From Pristionchus mayeri (Eukaryota > Nematoda > Chromadorea > Rhabditida > Neodiplogasteridae), in the NCBI GenBank assembly GCA_036245805.1, contig BTRK01000004.1:45200690-45264689 (forward strand): a stretch of 64,000 nucleotides of DNA, read 5' to 3'. This document shows, one piece after another, positions 47,701-53,400 of this stretch. The notes beneath the pieces were generated by a model. The model saw nothing but the letters and a program-made list of their open reading frames with translations. It was not told the DNA's origin and did not search any database. Each line of letters starts with the position of its first letter. The first letter of the stretch is position 1. Position numbers and translations under genes: made by a program.

Positions 47701-48331
47701 CGATTATAGTGCACATATATAACGCACATGAAACATACCCGAAAACAGACTAAAAGTTGCCCAATTACGCCCAATTCCGGAACCCTACTCTCTATCCTGA
47801 TTTCGCGAAATACGCGGGCGAAGCACGCACTGATGCGCATTGCGATCTCGCTTAGCCAACCCTACTACTGTGAGAATAGAAAGCGTAGTCCGTGGTGTGG
47901 TGGGCGAGATTTAGTATATTTGTTTCTAAGTATACGCGGAACATTTTTCCTCCGCGTTCCGCATATATTTAGAAACAAATGTACTAAATCTCGCCCACCA
48001 CACCACGGACTACGCTTTCTATTCTCACAGTACTTTTAGAATTTACAATATATTACAATATAAATAATGCTCACAATTTTCGTTAATGAGCAATTTGTCG
48101 AGAATTTCGAACGCCTCATCATCAGTAGTGCCCTTCTTCGCAACTTCTAGGGACAAATTCTCATTTCGCACCAGCTCTTCGAATAAATCTTTTTCTGGAA
48201 AGCAACATTTGAAAAAAAGTACATCCTTCTCTACTATACTCACCGAAAAAATTCTTGAAGGAATAACAATGTGCTAAATTGAGTTTCAGATACTCCTCTA
48301 ATTCGTCTAAATATAATCCAGCGAAAGACAT
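23768..48331 (-). CDS. RIG-I-like / Dicer-related helicase (DRH type), 26 exons
   Basis: Exons, 5' to 3': 48331-48244, 48194-48075, 47612-47441, 47183-47106, 46834-46705, 46127-46064, 45679-45575, 45330-45251, 45109-44995, 44747-44684, 43087-42937, 42729-42663, 42396-42295, 41158-41091, 40897-40766, 40460-40401, 38935-38798, 38752-38630, 38443-38342, 37875-37767, 37453-37351, 37300-37168, 36762-36658, 24398-24297, 24104-23982, 23839-23768. Phases fit throughout, for 901 aa. A helical N-terminus (1-215, possibly CARD-like) precedes the helicase: [16 protein letters not shown] (250-257), [23 protein letters not shown] (362-367), [24 protein letters not shown] and VQQRGRARA. After it come a linker and a C-terminal domain (about 769-880) split by the retrotransposon-bearing intron. 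DECHHT and that domain place it with RIG-I and nematode DRH proteins, which sense double-stranded RNA in antiviral or small-RNA pathways. The start ATG follows CATTACAG (possible trans-splice site). The donor of exon 13 (GTTCGA) is weak. Confidence 0.92.
23868..23953. mobile_element. MITE family B copy in helicase intron 25
   Basis: CTAGGTCGAATGAGAACTAT returns as ACAGTTCTCATCAGAGCTAG, with a CGGCATGACGTCA core. It fills about 86 of the 142 bases of the intron. Confidence 0.9.
24150..24284. mobile_element. MITE family A copy in helicase intron 24
   Basis: TAGGGTTACAATTTTCAGGT at the left returns inverted as ACCTGAAAATTGAAAACCTA, with the palindromic core TCAGGGAGCTCATGAGC. It makes up about 135 of the 192 bases of the intron. 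Confidence 0.88.
24739..25385 (+). repeat. 5' LTR
   Basis: 647 bp, TGTAC...GTACA. Differs from the 3' LTR by a few substitutions and by lacking a 76-bp internal duplication. Its last 200 bases contain five consecutive hairpins with the loop GTGGC. The gag ATG begins on the last base of the LTR. Confidence 0.95.
25184..25300 (+). promoter_or_regulatory. Array of five hairpins with constant GTGGC loop
   Basis: Hairpins at 25184-25203, 25211-25227, 25229-25249, 25251-25271 and 25278-25300. Each is a perfect or near-perfect inverted repeat around GTGGC, for example CTAGTTGTGGCAACTAG and CAGTCGTTGTGGCAACGACTG's inner arms, yet the stem sequences all differ. Position near the end of the LTR would put them in the 5' leader of the RNA. 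A role as packaging, dimerisation or protein-binding signal is inference. Confidence 0.85.
25385..27298 (+). pseudogene. gag: gag, interrupted by an in-frame amber codon
   Basis: Frame opens at the ATG that overlaps the last LTR base and runs to 27298, with a TAG at 26132-26134. Both parts (249 codons and then 377 from 26165) are in the same frame. The first part is charged and helical. The second contains the capsid-like pattern around [37 protein letters not shown] and the following ASQEYRSL, as in retrotransposon gag domains. The TAG sits where a single C-to-T change in a glutamine codon would create it, but programmed readthrough cannot be excluded. The nucleocapsid zinc knuckles are not in this frame. 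They follow in the +1 frame from about 27260, overlapping the gag end by about 90 bases. Confidence 0.9.
25386..25403 (+). other. Candidate primer-binding site
   Basis: Starts with TGG directly after the 5' LTR (TGGGGGCTGAGCCGGGGA), as tRNA-primed elements do. It is also the beginning of the gag reading frame. I cannot assign the tRNA from memory. Confidence 0.5.
29256..29267 (+). other. Mutated reverse transcriptase active site (YIDY)
   Basis: Codons TAC ATT GAT TAT. The fourth should be an aspartate codon (GAT); one G-to-T change explains TAT. The second aspartate of YxDD binds catalytic metal. Confidence 0.9.
30356..33100 (+). CDS. RTE ORF: AP endonuclease and reverse transcriptase
   Basis: The frame starts at the ATG at 30356 (914 aa), just before [16 protein letters not shown]; the frame stays open upstream to about 30251 without an ATG. 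The endonuclease has the expected residues in [22 protein letters not shown] and SDHRLV. The reverse transcriptase has [26 protein letters not shown], the intact catalytic YADD (32369-32380) and YLGG. The C-terminal part is basic and ends shortly after a [11 protein letters not shown] stretch, as in RTE proteins. The protein nicks target DNA and copies its own RNA there. There are no stops or frameshifts, so it may be an active or very recently active copy. Confidence 0.94.
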   Translation: MGRHFYIGTINARTLGPREKQSEMELALDKIKWDVVAVQEARIVGCASFNLTSSGTVVYHSGGPTASHGVAFLLRPQLARGAVFNGLSPRLATLLLPDLRLFLVCAYAPTSSYDDDAYEDFLDQVETALRSAPKGHMPVLVGDFNCRVAREPGNERFVGNFASPTPNSRGRCFTELCARNRLRILNTFPKRRHGRIWTWRSPNGSAFHQIDYVAAPATARVVNCGVVGRFEFDSDHRLVRMCLSLPDKARQKRCRERLDFDRTAFTVNANLLASLPLARPSSAADAYTTVKAFTETAATNCWRKRQSPSWISSGTRKLLAMRHELQSNSQQAVAYSAACKVARTSFVDDIRKRKEAQARQAATMGRSIVKSMLSLQTSKKRLLVPDPVTGALSQAATKTVVQSFFDGLYTPAVPCPLPVPPQPLDPLPPFLPDEVSKAMSQLKCGHSPGSDGILPDMLYHSRNHLAPVIADLLNYLVDGEAVPSDLTEAIVTLLHKKGDPTNIGNFRPISLLTVSLKTMTKVILQRLETVLEETESSTQTGFRRGYSTLDNLHAIKQVAERTSEYGIPIYLAFVDFKKAFDCVEWNACWQALFSFGAHPSLVHMLRRLYESSSTLIRVNEELVPVTVRRGVRQGDTLSPRLFNAVLRSAMDNIDWESDGIRIDGRNLCHLEYADDVALVAKSRPELERMLKKLMDACSRVGLEVNASKTNLLTSCTSTRNPIIIGNLRFEFVDSATYLGGRIALPLDHSDEIEHRIRLGWLAWSKLSHLLSSRILSIKIRRRVFESFITATVLYGCEVWALRSSEKERLRVTQRKMERKMLGVTLRDRWRNDRVRGITKLRDWNEEGLKRKARWALKIRRMGVEQWSRATTVWTPFNRTRPTGKPRARWRDDLSRAIGSHWWSATYEDYRPIIF
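33124..33143 (+). repeat. TTGA microsatellite tail of the RTE element
   Basis: Five tandem TTGA units directly before the 3' target-site copy. Simple-repeat tails are a hallmark of RTE elements. Confidence 0.9.
34604..35689 (+). CDS. Unrecognised post-integrase domain (possible ORF3), RG-rich with zinc knuckle
   Basis: In the pol frame, an ATG at 34604 would give 361 aa. A splice-acceptor-like TTCTTTCCAG ends at 34530, just upstream. The region is mixed helix and strand, for example [18 protein letters not shown] and [18 protein letters not shown], without membrane segments or signal peptide, so it is not a classic envelope protein. It ends with RGRGHGRGS, repeated [10 protein letters not shown] units and [14 protein letters not shown], a CX2CX4HX4C knuckle. 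Base composition shifts here from purine-rich, C-poor pol to more C-rich sequence. It looks like a separately acquired nucleic-acid-binding module. I do not know its function. Confidence 0.6.
   Translation: MAEFFKDGKPGDLTGTFFTSMRDCASILDVSRESPNLTKLEIQKEAKRRTLTKNVSLASIKMAYKNELCICALAAAARIDDAISQVVIEGEDESMNKAVSEVLLGGESSGMKNCEVLVLRPMGSIISNEGRNGVFEYHKYADGPDIMKKLEEIEREEAIPKTVFILLDRSLSIEDLDELKSYCEEISKRVDSTFYVPCDILPLSKDDTVMEEMKEQMKWLLSWYSEKPEKVVIMSSISCVLFDIYPLVTVFELASRESVLLFEGAVQYLVDGRNFRLDAVRYKERAAVKRPYSHGLNQGTPAGRESHRGRGHGRGSWTSRPAGPSRPAGTPRHDATPGACYLCGSELHQKNACPKRFKGSK
35723..35732 (+). other. Polypurine tract
   Basis: AGGAGGGGGG two bases before the 3' LTR, the expected plus-strand primer. Confidence 0.85.
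35735..36457 (+). repeat. 3' LTR, with a 76-bp internal tandem duplication
   Basis: 723 bp. The extra length over the 5' LTR is a second copy of the segment from TTACTCACTAG to CTCAGTAAGG (about 36220-36372), which holds three of the hairpins, so this LTR carries eight. The two copies differ at two positions (CATTTC versus CATTCC, and one lost C). Confidence 0.93.
36458..36657. other. Helicase intron 23, right flank of the retrotransposon
   Basis: On the minus strand the intron begins GCAAGT directly after the exon end AAAGAG (36658), a GC-type donor. The rest has no feature apart from the LTR element boundary at 36457. Confidence 0.7.
37468..37520. mobile_element. MITE family B copy, shortened, in helicase intron 20
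   Basis: Reads GGCATTAGGCCGGACGATAA and CAGTTCTCATCAGACCTAGT with a TGACATCA core; the CCGCCTTTGA centre is deleted. Confidence 0.8.
37622..37698 (+). repeat. tRNA-like sequence in helicase intron 20
   Basis: Has an A-box-like GAGTGGTTAAG, a hairpin with the 7-base loop CCAGTAA between CCGC and GCGG, and a B-box-like GGCTCGAATACC. Acceptor pairing is poor, so it is more likely a tRNA-derived short element or pseudogene than a working tRNA. Confidence 0.4.
37886..38027. mobile_element. MITE family A copy in helicase intron 19
   Basis: TAGGGTTTCAATTTTCAGGC returns as TTACCTGAAAATTTAGAACC. Same family as 24150-24284. Confidence 0.87.
39088..40384. mobile_element. Foldback element next to helicase exon 16
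   Basis: About 1.3 kb. Left end TATATCACAAGTCTTCTGAG and right end CTCAGAAGACCTCTGATATA; arms such as ATTCAAACAGCTTGAATCCA return inverted near 40320. The insertion point is only 17 bases into intron 16 from the exon end at 40401. Confidence 0.88.
40474..40563. mobile_element. MITE family B copy, diverged, in helicase intron 15
   Basis: Right arm GGCGGCATGACGTCACAGTT with CTCATCCGGCGTAG; left arm degraded (GTCAGATAGAACTATGACGG). It starts about 14 bases upstream (intron side) of the exon 16 acceptor. Confidence 0.8.
41421..41490 (+). repeat. tRNA-like sequence in helicase intron 13
   Basis: GATCAATCCAGTGGTAGATC resembles a D arm and GGGGGTTCGAATCCC a T arm with an exact B box, but there is no room for a normal anticodon arm. 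Probably tRNA-derived. Confidence 0.4.
41553..41620 (-). repeat. tRNA-like sequence, opposite strand, in helicase intron 13
   Basis: The minus strand has TGGCCTAGTGGTCTAAA (A box) and GGGTTCGAGTCCC (B box) at tRNA-like spacing. The acceptor ends do not pair, so it is likely a tRNA pseudogene or SINE head. Confidence 0.45.
42157..42252. mobile_element. MITE family B copy in helicase intron 13
   Basis: GCGGATGAGCACTATGACGA and ATAGTTCTCATCCGAACGAG flank inverted ACCGCCTTTGAC / GAAAGGCGGCAT halves. Confidence 0.87.
42494..42555. mobile_element. Partial MITE family B copy in helicase intron 12
   Basis: GGCACTAGGCC joined to ATCAAAGGCGACATGACGAG and ATAGTTCTCATCCGATG. Most of the left arm is deleted. 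Confidence 0.75.
42774..42915. mobile_element. MITE family A copy in helicase intron 11, with 19-bp flanking repeat
   Basis: TAGGGTTTCAATTTGCAGGT ... ACCTGAAAATTGAAACCCTA. It is flanked by GCAGAAACTGGAATCGTAT (42755-42773) and GCAGAAACTTCAATCGTAT (42916-42934), two mismatches in 19. The element makes up about 142 of the 207 bases of the intron. Confidence 0.9.
43144..44640. mobile_element. MITE family A copy split by a foldback element
   Basis: The left half (CTAGGGTTTAAATTTTCAGA to about 43225) and right half (about 44567 to GAAACCCTAG) together form a family A element. The element at 43228-44564 was inserted into its centre, so the foldback is younger. Lies in helicase intron 10. Confidence 0.85.
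43228..44564. mobile_element. Foldback element with TA target duplication, nested in MITE A
   Basis: TCGACCATAAGTCAGCGTCC returns inverted as GGACGCTGACTTATGGTCGA, with TA on both sides. It is a 1.34-kb palindrome. The arms include TTCCCAACTTTTGGTGTAGT and its inverse near 44000; the centre (about 43830-43970) is GC-rich. Confidence 0.9.
44772..44967. mobile_element. MITE family C copy in helicase intron 9
   Basis: TACTGTGAGAACAGAAGGCG and GTAGTCCGTGGTGTGGTG return inverted on the right. It occupies 196 of the 247 bases of the intron. Second copy at 47866-48032. Confidence 0.92.
45472..45562. mobile_element. MITE family B copy in helicase intron 7
   Basis: GGCACCAGGCCGGATGAGAA ... GGTCTCGTCCGACCAAGTCC with GCCGCCTTTGACATATCAAA in the centre. 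Confidence 0.9.
46180..46490. mobile_element. Foldback element in helicase intron 5
   Basis: GTGGAAAAAGTCAAGGAGAA and AGGAAATATTTGAATTCC on the left return inverted as GGAAATTCAAATATTTCC and GCTCCTTGACTTTTTCCAC on the right. The outer arms are more diverged. Confidence 0.8.
46950..47035. mobile_element. MITE family B copy in helicase intron 4, nearly perfect
   Basis: GTCGGATGGGAACTGTGACG TCATGCCGCCTTTGA and its inverse GGCGGCATGACGTCATAG around TACA. Contains TGACGTCA in both arms. Confidence 0.93.
47215..47410. mobile_element. Foldback element in helicase intron 3
   Basis: TCCGGTTTTTCGACGCAGGA and GCGCGCCACTTTTGCGAAGC return inverted at 47355-47405. It fills most of the 257-bp intron. Confidence 0.85.
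47866..48032. mobile_element. MITE family C copy in helicase intron 2
   Basis: TACTGTGAGAATAGAAAGCG and GTAGTCCGTGGTGTGGTGGG return inverted; CTCACAGTA at the right end. Near-perfect palindrome of 167 bp. Confidence 0.93.
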
Positions 48332-49337
48332 TGCCCTCTTGCTCGCCTGTAATGCGTGTAATCATAATCACGTTGAGGGACACGGTGAAAGGCGGGATAC
48401 CGTAGTACAGCGGTTTTTTTACCCGCAAGGCACGTCATTTTTCCCGACACTCCGTACAGAGCGATGGTGATATCAAAAAAAATAAGTATAAATAACTAGC
48501 GCAACCATGAAAAAACGCTTTACTACCTTGACAGTTTGCTCGGGGATACCGTAATGCACTTGCGTTTAGACCATTCCTACCGTAGGCCAGATACGATTCG
48601 GTAGATCAAATGTACGATACGAGTCAAAAACTGTTCAAGAGAGTTTTCGATCCGTAAGAGAGAGGAAGCGAGAATGGAGGGAGAGAGCGGAGAGAAAAGA
48701 GAACTCCACGGTATTCGATTGCAAATTTTGCGAGAGAGTGTGTAAATTCACGAGAGATTCCACTCCTCTGCGCTCTCTCATCTCTCGCCCAGCCCTGTAA
48801 AATGCCGTGAGCGCGCGACAGGGAGATACGGCCCGTTGGCCAGGTTATGAAATCAGATGAGCAGAGGAAGTGATAAACAACGCACGTAAGCCGTGACCCA
48901 CCCTAGTATACACTGAAACCAGAACCAACAATGAGACAAAACGGGTACGGCTCAGGTGTAGACCAAAAGATGGGCGGCACGGAGAAACAGAAAGGCAGTT
49001 AACGAACCTTTCCGTGACGATCACGCGGCGGCAGGAGACACAGCGGCGAAACACTCTCCATGACAGTGAAGCCGCAAGCAGAACTGAATTTAGAGACAGG
49101 GTCATTCACACATAAATAATGAAAGAAGAAGCGAGTGTAAATACAAAACACGGCGCGAAGTGATAATCACTCAATCTAGCGAAGTGATAATCACGAAGTG
49201 ACGTGTAAAAGATAATCACTCAATCTTTTAACACGCGCGATGTGATGCCTACAGATATTTTCATTTCCCATCATCCATTTTTTTCTATGGACCTTGCCGG
49301 CCGGCGCCGGGTGGCAGTAACAAAAATAAGCCGGATA
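48332..49337. other. Region upstream of the helicase gene
   Basis: Contains the presumed 5' flank of the helicase and TACCGTA/TACGGTA motifs. At 49155-49230 there is a local repeat with the near-palindrome GTGATAATCAC three times, each time followed or preceded by TCAATCT. No coding sequence recognised. Confidence 0.6.
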
Positions 49338-50298
49338 GGGACCCCCAAGTAAAATTTTCAACTCGTGGTGTATTCGAAAGTGCAGTGCACGGGGGCTCTT
49401 TTCTACTCGCCCGCGAATTCAAATTGCCGTTATAAATTGGTTTTTATTAAATATTTCGATTTCTTCAAGGTGCCCCTATTCAGTTTTCGGTGAATAGAAA
49501 GAACAGATTGGTATGCGACTAATGAAAAATTTTTAAAGGATTCTGTATTTGCAAACATACTGAATTGCACACTCATTTGAACCAACTTTTTATAAAGAAT
49601 TGTCTAATGGACGTCTTACAGAGTGCCCCTCTTCAGTTATATCATTAATCGATTATGCGATGCCGAATGAAGAGTTTACGACAAAATTGAGAAAATTGAT
49701 ATTTGCAAACCTTGTTTAAAAAATTAATATAATTAAATGTTTATTTTGAGCAATTACGGTAACTTTCGTCATAGGATAACTGAAATTTGAATTTATCGAC
49801 GTTTATTGATCGAAATCAATTTATTCTCTGCTCAAAATAATATGGTTTTTTGATATTTTGTGTGTATATATCAGTCAGTTTTGCTTATATATTATCATGT
49901 CGAATGACATCAGCCTTCGTTGATTGTGGTGACAGGGAGATGGTGCTCTTCCATTCGAAATTCTCCTTTTTTCAACCAAAATCATTAGTTACTCTATTGC
50001 TATCTATTTTGTCAGTAAATGAAAGGCATAATCGAAATATTATTGAAACTGTGAATGCAAAAAAATATGACCCATCGAGAACGAGTTGACACACCGTTCC
50101 GCACGCAACGCACGAAATTCATGCGGGCGCCTTGCACTACACCACGAGGGGCGGGGCTTAGAGTGATCACTTCATACTTACTCAAATTGAAATTTAATTA
50201 ATTTCTAACAACGGCATTCAGATTCAGCATCGCCGATAACCTAATGGCCATGCAAAAATAATTTTTTGGAAGAATTTCACATTTTACTTGGGGGACCC
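49338..50298. mobile_element. Non-autonomous element with TA target duplication
   Basis: GGGACCCCCAAGTAAAAT at the left returns as ATTTTACTTGGGGG ACCC at the right; TA lies on both sides (49336-49337, 50299-50300). 961 bp, AT-rich inside, no transposase frame. The TA duplication suggests a Tc1/mariner-type helper. It sits just upstream of COG8 exon 1. Confidence 0.88.
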
Positions 50299-50457
50299 TA
50301 TAAGCCGGACCATGAGAGCCGGAAAAAGGTCTTACAAGACTGGCACACTACCAATTGCGAAGTGAACTGCCAGCGCATTTTGTGTTTCAGCCTTGTTGTT
50401 GTTGCTTTTGTTGTTTGTTTGGTGTGTATTTTGTCTAAAAACAGTGCTTGCAGCAGG

Positions 50458-53400
50458 ATGGAGCTCTTTGCTCATGCGGAGGTCGAATCCGCCCTTCGCA
50501 ACTCGAGCATCCATGAATTGCGTCAGTTTGTGCTTCAGTTTCTCCTTTTTTTTCTTCCATTCTTTCTCTTCTGGGTTGTTTTGATAAGTTTTTTTGGCAT
50601 ATTTATCAGTGTTACCTTCACTTTTGTTCCTGGTACTACGGCGTTGTGCATGTGACATGAGTTGAAGTTTAGAAGCTCTGTACGGAAACGAGAGAAAAGG
50701 GTAAACAAACCGTATCTATGGCCTAGTATCTTCTTCAATACCATTGTGCTTTAGTCTAAAGCAAGTCATGACTCTTAACAACATCGTTCTTTAGGTGCTC
50801 AGCACGCGTCGATCGAGCGCGAGCTCTCCTCGCTGAATGAGCAGATAGGCGATCTCGCCTTCAACAACTACCGAACGTACGCGGATGCGGGCAGGACCAC
50901 CCAGCACTGCAAGACCATCGTGAGTTGACTCATTCTATCTTCGTCCAGTTTAACTCATACCCTCCTTGAAACTCGGGCACTATTGTTGCTAGAAGCATGG
51001 CCCTGACGTGTCTCACGATCGTTGTAATCTATCCCCCTCCTTTATATTTTATTTGAAAATTGGGGAAAAAGGGTAAAGGTACATCCCGTCTTCGAGACTA
51101 GCTCGCGGGAGAACACTGCCAGTTTCAATTTGGGCGGATTCAGTCCGGAGTGCCCAGCCAGACCTATTTACCTGAAACTGGGAAAATTATATAAATATGA
51201 CTTTCTTGTTGACTTACAGTTACTTGCTCTCTTCATAGCGTTACGTTTTTCTTTACGCTAGGCACGATACAAAACTGAACGTGATTCTACTATTTCCATG
51301 AACATTCGAGTACGGTAGGTAATTCTGCTCATTCCAGTTCTCCGAGATGAACTCGGCGGTGCGAGAGGTCGCATCCGAAGTGCCCGAGATCACCGAGGAG
51401 ATCAAGCACTTCTTCGAGAAGGCCAGAAAGGTGGGCTGCTCTTCGAGATTCTTGTCTTATGATAGGCTGGCTTGCTCACCCCCGTCTTCGGCGGAAGTAT
51501 ATTCGTCAGTTTTTTGCTGAAATCACACTTCCTTTCGCTCACCGTGCGCAGTTGTCGAACGTACGCACACAGAAAATGTACGGCTTAGGATGGCGAAATC
51601 CATGCAGAATAAATTACTTACCGTCTTATAAATCCGGATCGATGTTGTAACTTCTAAAAATGTATTGTTTACTGGCAACTAATATTGGCTCGTTCAGTTT
51701 AACGATGAGGCCGAACTGGTAAAGGCCGCGACGGACCGCACGCATCCAATGTGGGATGTCATCGGACTGCCGGCGGTTTGTGGTTTCATCTATTGCTTAA
51801 AGAACATTAGTATACAAAACGTAAATGGGCCTGTATATTTTAAAATAGTAGCTAAGAGAGGTTCTGGCATTATTAAATTGACCATGTGAAGTTGTGGTTT
51901 CAACATGCGATTATATATTCATTGATCCTTTTCTTTCGATGGGCCAGTGATTTTCTGTTCTAACCAAAAGTAATATTATGAGCAGTTATCTAAAAATATA
52001 ATTTTAAATTTTATGGATAGACTCTCGCGAGTTAGCAGCATCACTTTCATGCTATGTATGATCGCGTACTCTCCTCCCCCGATAATTGATTGCCCACCGC
52101 AAAAAAATTATAACTAAAAATATTTGAACAAGCGTCTGAAAAAAAATTAATTCCTGTGTTTTTACAGAAAATGGACCTGTACATCCGTACGGGCTACTAC
52201 GATTCCGCCTACGCGCTCACCAACTACGGAATGACCCTGCAGCAGCATGACATTGTGAAGAACCCCCTGATCAAGGTGAGATGGAGTACGGTAGAAAGAA
52301 GGAGGGTACGGTATGTTAGGGTAGCCTCACAATGCAAGCCCCCTCATCAAGTATAGCCACCTTACGTAGTCGTCTATTGACGACTGACGTGGCTGCAGAC
52401 TTTATCTTTACCGTTGCAGTATCGTATATTGACGGTAAAGTCAGCGATCTGTATGGGCCCATATTGGTTGATGGTCGTGATGTAAACAATTGAAATAGTT
52501 CAACATTCATTCCCCTCTCATTCCAGATGATCTCTGATCGAATGGTCGAGGCTCGCTCCGTGCTGCTGGAGGAACTCTTCAACAAGTTCGCCGGTCCACT
52601 CGATCTCGCAGCCAGCATTCAGGTGGGTACTGTAGATTACGATAATGACGTACGGTATGCAGTATTGTAAACTGATGGATACGGTAGAACTACACTAAAT
52701 GTCATGTCGCTCTAATGACAATATGGTTGATTTTGGGAGCTCTCATTATGCGTATCACCTTGAGCATCGATGTTGCACAAGTAATATGATGCCCGTCATC
52801 TACTTGCCCAGGCAATAATTCGAGGCTATCCATAGAATCAATTTAATCAGTACGATGCCTGTCTTTTTTACCACAACTATATTTTTTTCCTGCAGCAACC
52901 TTATCTTGTCTACTCGATATTCTCTCCCAGGTGGTAAACAACGTGCGCAAGATTCCCTTCCTCACGGGCACTCAGCTGCGCGTTTCCGTGCTGCACCACC
53001 GAGATCTCTACCTCGACAAGCAGATTCTCGACGTGTCGGTCAGAGATTTGAATTTTTTGACTGCCTTCCATGAGATGGCTGACTACGAGAGGCGTTGTGC
53101 AAAATTTGGTATTTTTGAAAAATGTTTGAACTACCACTGGAAAAAGCATCCAAGTGGCAGCTACGCATTGTGTGTGATTCCTCTCTGTAGCGCGAGTTGA
53201 CTGGTTTGGAAAGTTTAATTTTCTTGTTCATTTTGGAAAATTCTTGCACTTCAAGACTGGTCTACATTCTAGAACCGACTATCACGTATGCTACATTTCT
53301 TGGTGAAGCGCGAATAGGCCATATTGACAAATTGATTTTTTTTTGCAAGCGCCGTCATCATCCAAGAACCAACTATCATGAATGTATAATTTAATAGTGT

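Noticed and set aside
52853..53394. Small plus and minus frames between COG8 exons 7 and 8
   Set aside because: They are intron read-through and antisense shadows of COG8 exon 7.
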